From the NCBI GenBank assembly GCA_963210315.1, contig OY723254.1, forward strand, positions 1,580,379 to 1,644,378: DNA of 64,000 nt. The letters are read 5' to 3'. The stretch is from Rhynchopus euleeides (lineage: Eukaryota; Euglenozoa; Diplonemea; Diplonemida; Diplonemidae). Under the pieces are notes generated by a model. The model had not been told where the DNA came from, searched no databases, and worked only from the letters and a program-made list of their open reading frames with translations. Position 1 is the stretch's first letter. Each line of letters starts with the position of its first letter. Both the position numbers and the translations under genes were made by a program. This document shows positions 1 through 8,767 of this stretch, piece after piece.

Positions 1-1
1 C

Positions 2-163
2 GCATGTCGCGAACGCGGCAAGTGTACCTCCCAGGTGGGGAAGCCCGACCTCCTGTCCGATGTCAGTCAGGCTTCGAAGAAGCGCTTCATGGATGCGGCG
101 CTGACCCGGGGAAGTGAGATAGATGGACGGGCACACGCTACATGGGGGGTCTGGGGGGCGTGA
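2..163 (+). CDS. possible 3' end of a gene entering from the left (partial)
   Basis: Frame 2 is open from the left edge to a TGA at 161-163, giving 53 residues. The first 40 or so have a protein-like mix of charged and polar residues (CRERGKCTSQVGKP, then ASKKRFMDAALTRG). I do not recognise a family. The last dozen codons, which include the stop, lie inside the inverted repeat that begins near 124. Either the repeat inserted into the gene and supplied a new C-terminus, or the real end lies elsewhere and this is chance. Without upstream sequence neither start nor function can be judged. Confidence 0.3.
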   Translation, partial: ACRERGKCTSQVGKPDLLSDVSQASKKRFMDAALTRGSEIDGRAHATWGVWGA

Positions 164-374
164 GCCCCCCAGCCGCCGGAGGCCACGGTAGCGAACATCT
201 GTTCGTGTGGGCGTACAGATTCTGTGCGAGTTGGCTGCGTCCTCAGAGGCGACTGGAGTGGTTGGACCCCGACTTGATGGGATTCGAAGGACTTGAATAC
301 GAGACGTACGCCACAGGGGGGTCTGGGGGGCGTGAGCCCCCCAGCCGCCGGAGGCCACGGTAGTGAACGTCTGG
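124..374. repeat. left arm of a ~250-bp inverted repeat pair (partner 6596-6848)
   Basis: The reverse complement of 6596-6848 aligns along this whole arm with only scattered mismatches and small indels. Each arm carries two copies of a GC-rich hairpin (CTGGGGGGC, 3-4 nt loop, GCCCCCCAG), here at 151-172 and 323-344. Each hairpin is followed by CCGCCGGAGGCCACGGTAG. About 130 bp of less GC-rich sequence separates the two copies. The arms enclose 6.2 kb holding the zinc-finger-like and CLU genes. They could be the ends of a large mobile element or two independent insertions of one repeat in opposite orientation. Confidence 0.85.
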
Positions 375-454
375 CTCTCCAGTTGGCCAGCAAGGCGAAC
401 GGTACGTGGGACAGACTTCCCTTCCATCCTTGTGCGCGCCCTGTCGACTGGGGA

Positions 455-572
455 AAACTTAGAAAAGGTTTTTTCCTCTGCGAAACAACCTTAGAAAAAA
501 ATTCCCCTAACAAAATTCTTAGAAAAAAACTTTTTTTCCCCTTACAAAAATTCTTAGAAAAAAAGTTCAGAA
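455..572. repeat. short tandem repeat, TTCTTAGAAAAAAA type
   Basis: Four degenerate copies of CTTAGAAAA(AAA) are spaced 27-40 bp apart. The last two share a longer unit (TTCTTAGAAAAAAA, pyrimidine-rich stretch, CCCCTTACAAAAA). It is AT-rich DNA in otherwise GC-rich surroundings, just inside the left inverted repeat. Confidence 0.7.
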
Positions 573-1092
573 TCCTGAAAGTGGGGAACAAGCCCCCCAG
601 TTAGGAACAGCCCTGCCAGTGCCCCCTTCAAAAATCCATCGTTCCCCTCGAGCATCGCCCGTGAGATGGTGGACACGACGACAAAGAAGGGGGGAGGGTC
701 TTTTGTCAGGTTGGCTCGTTTGAGAGGAGGAGAAAAACCTTGAAAGAAACACTTGTGTCAATGTATCCGTGCCATACGGCAAATCTCGGCCGGGGGGTGT
801 GCGTAACCCTTCGCAAAAGGAACGAAAAATGTTAATTGCCTGCCACGAAAGGCCGCCAGGAGGAAGATGTGGCGGTGGCGGTGGGTTCGGTGCTGGGGTG
901 CAGCGCCGACCTCCTCACACCCACCCCCCACCCCCCACCGTCCACCCCCCAGGTGTTCTCCCTGCATGATGATGCTTCACAACGGCAGCCTTCCCACTTT
1001 TTTGCCACCACCTGCCCCCACACTCACCGTGTCTGAGAGGTTACACGAGTGCCACGGGACTTACACACACGCTCCACCACACCCTCCAGGCA
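573..1092. other. intergenic, upstream of the zinc-finger-like gene
   Basis: There is no convincing coding sequence here. 895-960 is a C-rich, CACCC-rich tract. The 5' leader and promoter of the downstream gene presumably lie here, but I see no TATA box or other recognisable core element. Confidence 0.5.
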
Positions 1093-2211
1093 ATGGGCAC
1101 CAAGGCCGACCCCTGGTGGGGGCCAGACCCGGAGATCCGTGGCGACAGCGGGTATGCCGGGCTGAGCGAGGAGGAGTGCCTGCGCATGACGTCCTGCGCC
1201 GCTGCGCTGGGGAGGGGTGCCGAGGTGGCGTCGCGCCAGACCTCAGGGACGGGGTGGGAGAAGGCGCTCCTCGGGGCACACGCGCAGGCTGCGGAGTGCC
1301 GCGCCATGCTGCTGCGCAGCAGCAGCACGCTGTCGGGTGCAGGGGACGAGGATGAGCCGAGCCCGCTGGACTGGTTCCGCCCGCTGCGCGGGGGGCGCAC
1401 CTACCGCCACCACAGGCACTGCGAGGCACAGGTCGTGTCGCTCGACACCATCGCAGCCATCCCCGCCTTTGCCTGCGACGTCGCTGCGTCGCAGAAACGC
1501 ATCGACCGCCTTGCCGAGGCGCAGGCAGACGCGCCACCCCCTCCGCCGAAGCGCCCCGCCACCGCCTCCCGCAGCTCGCAGCCCCCTCCCAAGCGGCGCA
1601 CGCAGGTCCCCCCTGCAAGCCTGGTCCCACCTGCGCCTGCCCGTGTGGTGGATGCAAGCCTCTCGGTGCGTGCGTTGCCTCTGGATGTGTCTGTCCCGCT
1701 GTCCCACCGCGGCAGCATGCCTGTCGCACAGCAGTCCATGTATGTGCAGCCGACTGGGCTGGGTGCAGGGGCTGCCCTGGATGTGGACAGCTTTGGGAGC
1801 GTGCATGCCGTGCGCGCCGATGCTGTGGCGGCAGCCGCACCCCCCGTGGCAGCAGCACCGAAGGCGCCGCGTGTGGCGGAGGGGCGCTACCCGCAGGAGC
1901 CCACGGTGCTGTGCCCCGTGAGGGTGGAGACGGGGTGCTCCCTGAGCTACGGCCGGACAGAGGTTTCCAAGCTGAAGGCGCACCTCGTGAGTGTGCATAA
2001 AATGGATGCAGAGCGCATCCCAGACCTGGTGCGGAAGAGCCTCGCAGAGCGGGTGGAGTGTGCGGAGTGTAAGTTCGTCGAGGTGTCCGACACGCCTGCG
2101 TCGTGCCTCTACACCCACCTCCGCGTCGTCCACAAGGTGGCAGCCTCCACAGCCAAGTCCCGTGCGGAGAAGCTGTGGAAAGGCCTCGGGAGGTTCCAAT
2201 CCAAGCGGTAA
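1093..2211 (+). CDS. zinc-finger-like protein, 372 aa, function unknown
   Basis: This is a single open exon with strongly GC-rich third positions. Residues ~1-130 show no family I recognise. Residues ~145-175 are rich in Pro, Lys and Arg, with two PPPKR-type clusters that could act as a bipartite nuclear localisation signal. About 170-270 is low-complexity Ala/Pro/Val. The C-terminal ~100 residues hold two Cys/His clusters: a loose first one (Cys near 273, a GC eight residues on, then HLVSVH) and a clearer second one (CAEC near 322, ending HLRVVH). Both end in H-x4-H as C2H2-type fingers do, but the Cys-to-His spacing is longer than the classical 12 residues. A nucleic-acid-binding role is inferred only. 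The CLU gene follows 684 bp downstream on the same strand. The ATG at 1093 is the first in frame. It could be host-encoded or part of the element bounded by the inverted repeats. Confidence 0.6.
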   Translation: MGTKADPWWGPDPEIRGDSGYAGLSEEECLRMTSCAAALGRGAEVASRQTSGTGWEKALLGAHAQAAECRAMLLRSSSTLSGAGDEDEPSPLDWFRPLRGGRTYRHHRHCEAQVVSLDTIAAIPAFACDVAASQKRIDRLAEAQADAPPPPPKRPATASRSSQPPPKRRTQVPPASLVPPAPARVVDASLSVRALPLDVSVPLSHRGSMPVAQQSMYVQPTGLGAGAALDVDSFGSVHAVRADAVAAAAPPVAAAPKAPRVAEGRYPQEPTVLCPVRVETGCSLSYGRTEVSKLKAHLVSVHKMDAERIPDLVRKSLAERVECAECKFVEVSDTPASCLYTHLRVVHKVAASTAKSRAEKLWKGLGRFQSKR

Positions 2212-2895
2212 CAACGCCAGGCCAGAGGAGGAGGGTCGGGGTGGGGGAAGAAGCGGAGAGAAAATGGGTGGTGGGGGGTGCCCAGCGATCCCGGGTGTGG
2301 CAGGCGTTCTGCTCCTGTCTCAGGTGTATGGCACGGTGGTGTTGAGCATAGCTTTGAGCTGGCCTGGGGGATCAGCTTTCCGAGGTGCTCGCATCAGGGG
2401 CTGGGGGGGGGCGCGGTCTGTCGGGACGGCTGCCCTGTAGGGTGTGTGTGTGTGTGCGCGTCTGTTATGCTCTCCGGCAGAAGCTAAGATAATAGATGTG
2501 CCATCCCATGGTGTTATACGAAAGGTGCAGAAGGGAGAGACAATGCGTTTCTGCTGCTGCAAAGGACTTCTGACGGTACCCTTCACTCCCCAGCCCCGCC
2601 TGATGCAGGGGGGCCTTGATTGCAAAGCAGAAGGATTTTGATTCCTGATACATACTTGTAACATAGCAGAAATCAGAGGCTGACTTGTGCACCGCACCAA
2701 GCCACCGTCAGTAACAGCAGGGCGGAAGATACTCCATAAAGCGAACGGAACACGGTTCTCCCCCGATTTTTTGGCGCACAAAGCAGACAAGCAACCCTAT
2801 CACATTTTGAACAACACCCCTCTCCTCTCTGCCCCACCCCCCTACCTGCACCCACCGCACGCACATCACGCCAGGTTCCTCTGGAGCACACTGCG
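2212..2895. other. intergenic between the zinc-finger-like and CLU genes
   Basis: No gene is evident. There is a (GT)n stretch near 2441-2455. A TTTTTTGGCGCACAAAG sequence at 2767-2783 is an inverted copy of a motif found elsewhere in the window and resembles E2F sites (TTTSSCGC). It lies 113 bp upstream of the CLU start, so a regulatory role is possible but unproven. Confidence 0.5.
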
Positions 2896-5800
2896 TTGGA
2901 TAGACCCGTCTCCGAGGGGGACGGGTCGAGCAGGGGCGGGGGAATGCGTTGGTCGGAAGAGCATGAAGTCGTGAAGATCCGCGTGCTGACGGGGGTGCTG
3001 GTGCTGCTCAAGATCCCCACGCGTGTCGCGGTGCAGGAGGTGCGGCGTGTGCTGCTCCACTATGCAGAGACGTTCTACCTGACCAACTACAAGCTTGTCA
3101 CAGAGGATGGGGTCGAGCTGAAGGAGAGCCTGCCGCTGTCGCTGCAGCTGCCGCAGCGCGACGCGGTGCCGCCTGGGAAGAAGCGCGACCGCTGCCTCCA
3201 CCTCCACATGGTGCCCACCCCCTACACCTACCGCACCGTGAGGGACCACGTCGTGCGCCTGCGCGACATCCACGCCAGCGACCCCCACACCGACCTCCAG
3301 TTCACCTACGCCTACACCGAGGCCCTGGAGGGGGGCCCGCGTGAGCAGCAGAGGGTGAAGGGGGACGCCAGCAGCAGCTCCGGGCTTGCAAAGAATGTCT
3401 ACCCCCTGCTGTCCTCGCCGTCCATCATCAACATGCATGTGTCGGGGCCCAACCCCTACTGCCTCGACTCGGAGGACGACCAGCCCTACCTCTACCCGAC
3501 AGGGCCTGTGCAGGCGAAGGAGGTTGTGAGGCTCTGCAAAAACCCATTCACGACATCGCACGCCGCCCACCATGTGGCGGTGGCTGCCCTCAAGCAGCCC
3601 GCCATCGGGCTGAGCTCGCGGGATCCCCTGGCGCAGCGCAGGCTGCGCGGCGACATCTGCTACTTCAGCATCTCGCTGGGGAAGCAGACGTGGGGCGTGG
3701 GGGCCTGCGCCGCCGGGTTCTACCTGCTGGAGAAGGAGGACCTCTCGTCGCACGTCAGGGCCTCCGACATCTACCCGACGCTGGTCTGCCTGATGTGCGC
3801 CGTCATCCCCGACCAGCGCCAGCGCTACGAAGCCCTGGTGAACATGGTGGCCGACACCCGCCCTGGCACCTGCATGTATGAGGGCCTGCTGCAGTCCATC
3901 CCCCCCGCCGCCTCTGGGTATGGGCTGGGCTCCCTTGGCCCCCACGGCATGGCGCACTGGCTGACGGAGGCGCCTGCCCCTTATGTGCGTGACCTGTGGA
4001 GGACCAGCGAGCATGAGTACTTTGTGAACCAGCCGCAGGACGCGCGGACACCCCAGAGGAACTGGGTGCACCCCTTCCTGCCGACAATCGACTGCGACCC
4101 GCAGGGCATGCCGCAGCACCCGATGCCTGCCGCGCTCTACGAGCAGATCTACCCGGAGTTCCTCAGCACCGCGATGCAGGCGACGGTGCTCGCTGTGGAC
4201 GGGACCCTCGCCCCCACAGACTCCACGCTCCCCTTCGAGGAGCGGACGTACGTCTTCAACGGCATCTCCGTGTCGTTCTGCTGCCCGGGTGACAAGAGGC
4301 GGCATGCCGCCCCCGGGTGGAGCCACGTCCATAAGGAGGTTTCCCTCATCACGATGCTGTCCCCCGACGTCTTCTGCCTGGGGCGCACGGAGGTGTGCTT
4401 CACCCCCAGCTGCTGTGTGGACTACCATGGCTACCGCGCCTGGTGTGAGGCGTTTTCCTACGAGCTGTACGACAAGTTCGGCGTGCCGAAGGGTGTCATG
4501 CGCGAGGCCCCTGCGGACGCCCCGCTGCCCCACGCGGAGGGGGCGGCGAAGATCTCGGAGGAGCTCCGGAAGAGCGAGCATATGGCTGCCACGCTGTTCC
4601 CCAAGATGCTGCAGCTGGAGGGGGGCAACGGCGAGTGGGCCCTGCCGGAGGGGGTGCACGTCTACAAGGCGCGTGACGACAGATACTACGTGGATGGCAT
4701 CAGCTACGCGGCACCCCCTGGGTACCGCCTGGAGCTCCTCGCCCTGATGCATGAGGAGCGGGAGGACGCCGCGTCCTCATCCTCCGCCCAGTCGGGTGCG
4801 GGTGGGGGCGGTTCGCCGAACCACCACGCCCCGGCGCCTGCCGCCGCAGCCGCCGCCGCCGCTGCCGACAGCGCCTCCTCCGGCGGGTCCTCCTTTGGGA
4901 CCAACGAGCTGCAGAGCCGCCCGTCGGTGTGCTCCAGCGCCGCCGCCGCCGCCCCCGCCGCACGGCAGCAGCTGGACGACTCTGAGGTGAAGGAGGAGGA
5001 TGTGCAGCTCGACTGCGGGGACACGTCCTCCTCCCGCAGCACGCCCACAGCGCGCCTCAGCCTGGACGCCCTCTGCGAGCAGCAGCAGCGGAAGCTGTAC
5101 GACGAGCTGGCGGGTGGCGTGCTGTGCCCCGCAGACGGGGCAGACCTCTCCAGGCATATGCACGACAAGGGCATCTCGCTCCGCAGCATCGGACGCCTCC
5201 TCGCGATGAACGACGCGGGCGGGTCGGCGCAGCTGCCCCCGTGTGTCGTCCGCCTCCTCCACCTCGAGTGTGTCGCGCGCAGCGTGAAGTACTACGTCAG
5301 GGCCCTCCTCCGCACCTACAGGGCCGAGGGGGTTGCCCAGCCCCTCGCGGACCACCTCAACAAGCTCTACAGCCACCCCACATCCAAGCAGGCCCAGCAG
5401 GTCGCAGAGCGCGTGTCGAGCCACTTCGGCGTGGACCCCACAGCCTACACATGGCATGGGAAGCACGATGACGAGTGGTACGTCATCCGGTCTGTCGCTG
5501 TGAAGACAGGAATCCGCCTCATCTCGCGTGACTTTGCCTTCAGCAAGGAGAGCCCCTTCAGGAAGGGTGATTTTGTGGACATGGTGGTGGTGCCCTTCGG
5601 CAGTGCGGAGGGGACGAACGTGTCGCAGGCGCAGGCGCGCCTCGACGAGGGGGATGTCCGTGGGGGGCTGCGGGATCTGAAGCTGAAGCTCAGTGACATC
5701 GCGGAGTCCAGCGGGTGGGATGCGGCTGCGCTGAACCCGATCCTCTTCTCGATGGGGAAGGTGGCGCTGCAGGAGGGCGAGGCCCTGGCGGCAGCGTCGC

Positions 5801-6039
5801 TGTTCTCGAGAGCAGCTCTCAGCGCTCGGGTGTCGATGGGGGAGATGTCGCCGGACTACCAGTGTGCTGTTGTCAACATGGGGGTGGCGGCCGCCCCTTC
5901 GCTTCAGCTGCTCAGCGCCACCGCGGTGGCCGATCTCTGCACCTCTCTGTCCGCCGTTGCCGGGTCGGCAACGCAGTACGCCGCGCCAGCAAAGACCCTT
6001 CTCAAGAACCTGCGCCCCGCACCTGTGGCGGCGAAATAA
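2896..6039 (+). CDS. divergent CLU-family (clustered mitochondria) protein, 1047 aa
   Basis: The family signature appears in order. Residues ~25-95 resemble the ubiquitin-like CLU_N domain (VRRVLLHYAETFYLTNYKL, then EDGVELKES). TVRDHVVRLRDIH at ~115 follows. The CLU domain begins near 230 with RRLRGDICYFSIS and runs to ~530, where YELYDKFGVP ends the well-folded part. Residues ~620-720 are a low-complexity Ser/Ala/Gly insert with poly-Ala. The helical region after the CLU domain contains HDKGISLRSIGRLL (~755), equivalent to the family's HSRGINMRYLG. RSVAVKTGIRL and FRKGDFVDMVVVPF follow at ~865-900, then a TPR-like segment at ~920-1000. Known members (yeast Clu1, Drosophila clueless, plant FRIENDLY) are about 1200-1400 residues, bind mRNAs for mitochondrial proteins and control mitochondrial distribution. 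This one is shorter, with a reduced TPR tail and no introns. The ATG at 2896 is first in frame; one at 2944 would also keep CLU_N. Confidence 0.8.
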   Translation: MDRPVSEGDGSSRGGGMRWSEEHEVVKIRVLTGVLVLLKIPTRVAVQEVRRVLLHYAETFYLTNYKLVTEDGVELKESLPLSLQLPQRDAVPPGKKRDRCLHLHMVPTPYTYRTVRDHVVRLRDIHASDPHTDLQFTYAYTEALEGGPREQQRVKGDASSSSGLAKNVYPLLSSPSIINMHVSGPNPYCLDSEDDQPYLYPTGPVQAKEVVRLCKNPFTTSHAAHHVAVAALKQPAIGLSSRDPLAQRRLRGDICYFSISLGKQTWGVGACAAGFYLLEKEDLSSHVRASDIYPTLVCLMCAVIPDQRQRYEALVNMVADTRPGTCMYEGLLQSIPPAASGYGLGSLGPHGMAHWLTEAPAPYVRDLWRTSEHEYFVNQPQDARTPQRNWVHPFLPTIDCDPQGMPQHPMPAALYEQIYPEFLSTAMQATVLAVDGTLAPTDSTLPFEERTYVFNGISVSFCCPGDKRRHAAPGWSHVHKEVSLITMLSPDVFCLGRTEVCFTPSCCVDYHGYRAWCEAFSYELYDKFGVPKGVMREAPADAPLPHAEGAAKISEELRKSEHMAATLFPKMLQLEGGNGEWALPEGVHVYKARDDRYYVDGISYAAPPGYRLELLALMHEEREDAASSSSAQSGAGGGGSPNHHAPAPAAAAAAAAADSASSGGSSFGTNELQSRPSVCSSAAAAAPAARQQLDDSEVKEEDVQLDCGDTSSSRSTPTARLSLDALCEQQQRKLYDELAGGVLCPADGADLSRHMHDKGISLRSIGRLLAMNDAGGSAQLPPCVVRLLHLECVARSVKYYVRALLRTYRAEGVAQPLADHLNKLYSHPTSKQAQQVAERVSSHFGVDPTAYTWHGKHDDEWYVIRSVAVKTGIRLISRDFAFSKESPFRKGDFVDMVVVPFGSAEGTNVSQAQARLDEGDVRGGLRDLKLKLSDIAESSGWDAAALNPILFSMGKVALQEGEALAAASLFSRAALSARVSMGEMSPDYQCAVVNMGVAAAPSLQLLSATAVADLCTSLSAVAGSATQYAAPAKTLLKNLRPAPVAAK

Positions 6040-6305
6040 TTACTCGCCAATTCTCCCAAGAGTGCCGCCAACATGTTGTCTAAGCCAAGGCCTCGCCGGC
6101 CTTTGCGTCGTCGAAGCGACCGTAGCCAGTGAAGGACATGCAGTGGGGTGGGGGGAGAGGGGGAGGGGGGGGGGGGGGGAAAGAAGGTGTCACCAGCCTT
6201 CTGGCAGCAGTGCCAGGCCCGGGTTATCTCGGGCAGCCTGGGGTTGGGAAGGGACATCCGTAGAACCCCCCCCCCCCCCTCCCCCTCTGATTTTCCAGGC
6301 ATGTC
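6040..6305. other. 3' flank of the CLU gene with G and C runs
   Basis: A G-rich stretch (about 6148-6180, with an uninterrupted run of about 15 G) is followed by a run of 13 or more C near 6267-6280. No coding sequence. A polyadenylation signal was not recognised. Confidence 0.5.
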
Positions 6306-6577
6306 GCTAAGCGTCGACCGTCGACCCAGTGATTTTGGGTTTCCCCCCCCCATAAAAAAGCGTCGACCCAGCGTCGACCCAGTGGACTGGGTTGACGCTT
6401 GGTCGAGGCTTGGAGCGTCGACCCAGTGGAACTGGGTTGCCATTCAAGCCTGGACCAAGCGTCAACCCATTTATTACACTGGGTCGACGCTAACCTAGCG
6501 TTGACCCGGTTACACTGGGTCGACGCTCACCAAGCGTCGACCAAGCGTCAACCCACTTTCACTGGGTCGACGTCGAA
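6306..6577. repeat. cluster of AGCGTCGACCCAGT-type motifs in both orientations
   Basis: At least ten copies or half-copies of AGCGTCGACCCAGT or its complement ACTGGGTCGACGCT (with GTCAACCC variants) are packed into 270 bp. Several adjacent copies face each other, making strong hairpins, for example around 6375-6400 and 6470-6500. The GTCGAC core is itself palindromic. A stray half-copy (GAGCGTCAACCCACC) lies at about 7110. It sits next to the right inverted repeat arm and could be a subterminal protein-binding array or a decayed palindromic satellite. Confidence 0.75.
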
Positions 6578-6595
6578 GAGAGTATGGTTTTGCAG

Positions 6596-6848
6596 GAACA
6601 GATGATCACTACCGTGGCCTCCGGCGGCTGGGGGGCTCCGCCCCCCAGACCCCCCTGTGGCGTGTGTCTCGTACTCAAGTCATTCGATTCCCACCGGGTC
6701 AGGGAATCCAACCACTCCAGTCGCCTCAGGGGGACACAGCCAACTCACACAGAATCTGTACGCCCACAATGAACAGATGTTCACTACCGTGGCCTCCGGC
6801 GGCTGGGGGGCTCTGCCCCCCAGCCCCCCTATCTCGCGTGCCCGTCTA
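6596..6848. repeat. right arm of the ~250-bp inverted repeat pair (partner 124-374)
   Basis: This arm is in inverted orientation to 124-374. Its hairpins lie at 6628-6648 and 6804-6824, with loops TCC and TCT. The differences from the left arm are point changes and small indels, so the arms are not recent identical copies. I could not identify a clear target-site duplication outside the pair (left flank around 115-124, right flank 6849-6860). Confidence 0.85.
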
Positions 6849-8511
6849 GTAACCAAGTCCTTGCGCTTTGACGGCCGTGGCATATCAGGGGGCAGCGTCG
6901 AAATCATGGTCCCGAAAGCCATTTTTTGGTTTCCTCCGGCACCCGACGACGGCGCGAGCGGGAGAGGAACCACGGAAGGAACCCAGCGCCTCACACCGTG
7001 CCCACCTAGTGGTCCACCGATGGGAAAATTTGGCAACAACACGAGCGCGCGCGAAGCGCGCGCGAGAAAAATTGACCCCTAGTGTTTTCCCCCCTGATCC
7101 CCCCCCAAAACAGGAGCGTCAACCCACCAAATCTCCAAAATCGAAAAGTTAGCGACAGGCCTGCTGATTTTCCTTTTCTTCTGCCCCGCTGCCTCTACCC
7201 TCCTTGCCTGAGCTCCCTCTGCTGATCTTAAGGTGCCCTCAAACCTGTGCGCCTGTGATTTTTTTTGCCACATGTGTTGTCCTGGCATGCAATGTGCAAG
7301 CTGCAGTGGGACGGGGGTGGGCGGGGGGAAGGGAGGGGTGGGGACACACCCCGCCCGGGCTTGCCTGTTGGAACCGGCACCGATCCGCTTCCCCCCTTTT
7401 CTGTCTCGAAATGCGAAGACATGCATCCATTCCATCAGGGCAATCATGGCAACACAGGTCAGGTTGACGAACAAGCAGGAAAGGGCAGGTTTCTGGAGTA
7501 GGATGGCGGGCTTGGTTTCTCACGTCGTGGCCTTGAGGGGTCACGGTGCGATGCCAGTTCGCTAGCACCCCCCCCCCCCCTCCAAACGAACGAGTGAAGG
7601 GTGATCATTCTTGTGCTCCCTTCAATTTCGATTTCACTACCCCCCCCCCCCCCCCCCCAACTGCAAAATCCATCTGGGGGGTTCGCCTGCAGGATCATAG
7701 AAGGAATACGAAAGGCACAAAACGAGAAAAGACGTTTTATTCGTATTTTGATTGCACCTGCAAAATGGATAAGAGCCCTGACGGGTTCCTGGAGTGGGAG
7801 TGGTGAATCCAGCCCCACACCGAGGCTTGTTTGCTGGTGTGATCCATCTGCAACCTGCAGCGCCTCTCTTTGTGTGCCGTTGTATTTTTTTTTCGATCTC
7901 TGCGGTCTACCGCTCGAGACGTGCCCATGTTGTGTGTAAACCAGCCAAGGTATCCCATCCCCCTGGCAACAACGTCGTCCGACGGGAGTCAACATATTGG
8001 ATTGTGGTGCTGATGTGTTCGGGGGGGAGAGGGGGGGGGGGGGAAGACACATGCAGCAATGTCAGCAACGTTGCCAGGTTCAAAAACAACTCACCACGCC
8101 GAGGTGTGTGGGGTGTGGAAAGGCCGGCTTAAATCTGTGGGTAACATCTGGCTTGAGCCAAAACTCAGGCAGGCTGATGGTTGCCGTTATAATATTCGGA
8201 AGGGGCGGGTGTTTGGGGTGGGAGGGGAAGATAGAACTAAAAAAAATCGAACGCGGTGTTTTTGCGCAACGCGTTGCGAAAACAAGAAGCGCCGGGAGAA
8301 GAAAAGGAAGGAGGAAACCCAATCAAAGCGTGAATGAACTGAGAGAGAGAGAGAGTCAGACTGAGCGAGGTGGATTTCAAACTCGGGTTGGAAGGAACGG
8401 GAACCGTGGAAAGAGTTCGCACATCTGCGCCTGGAGAAGGGAGGGTGGGGGAGGGGGGGGGTCAGGGAAGGGGACGCGGTTCTCTAGGAAATATCATTTG
8501 ATTATTTACAG
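6849..8511. other. gene-poor region
   Basis: I see no supportable gene here. 7046-7062 is a pure CG hairpin (CGCGCGC, GAA loop, GCGCGCG). C runs lie at 7567-7580 and 7640-7658, and a G run near 8027-8042. A (GA)n microsatellite lies at about 8340-8354. The dispersed ~52-bp repeat copy at 7594 is listed separately. Confidence 0.5.
7594..7645. repeat. dispersed ~52-bp repeat, copy A
   Basis: It starts GTGAAGGGTGATCA and ends TTTCACTACCCC, followed by a long C run. It matches copies at 17778 and 18024. The ends GTGAA and TTCAC are inverted, so it may be a very small MITE-like element or a conserved regulatory unit. Confidence 0.65.
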
Positions 8512-8767
8512 GACACTGTGGGAGGGCGAGGGGTGTGTCCCAGCCTCCGAAGCTTGGCCTTCGCAGTGCACGTTGTGTGGATCGCAAATAATGTGGGGTG
8601 CACGCACCACGCATCGCATCAGGGAGTGCTGTTGCGGTGCGGTTTACACTACAATAGAAAAAGTGCGAAATATTCACACCCATGGATACTTCACATCTCC
8701 GCTGGAGGATGCTGATTACGACTTGTGGAACTCAGGAGCACGTGTGTTGAGGGAGTACGGGGGATAG
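8512..8767 (+). CDS. possible terminal exon of a Cys-rich protein (fragment)
   Basis: A plausible 3' splice site (GATTATTTACAG, ending 8511) precedes an 85-codon open stretch that ends at TAG 8765-8767. The translation contains CTLCG at about residue 20, then RECCCGAVYTTIEKVRNIH and a hydrophilic tail ending ARVLREYGG. The paired C-x2-C and CxC clusters suggest a zinc-binding unit, but I do not recognise the family. The same frame stays open upstream to about 7997, though that part is low-complexity and less protein-like. No upstream exon was found. It could be a degraded gene or a chance open frame. Confidence 0.3.

Noticed and set aside
200..310. Possible tRNA-derived (SINE) B-box in the inverted repeat arm (GGATTCGAAGG)
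   Set aside because: It matches the B-box consensus only partly, no A-box lies at the right spacing, and the other arm has diverged here.
1243..2214. 323-codon minus-strand frame over the zinc-finger-like gene
   Set aside because: It is His/Arg/Leu-rich antisense translation without domains; the plus frame has Cys/His clusters and a plausible start.
2866..4752. 628-codon minus-strand frame over the CLU gene
   Set aside because: The plus frame shows CLU domains in order; the minus frame is an antisense by-product of GC-rich third positions.
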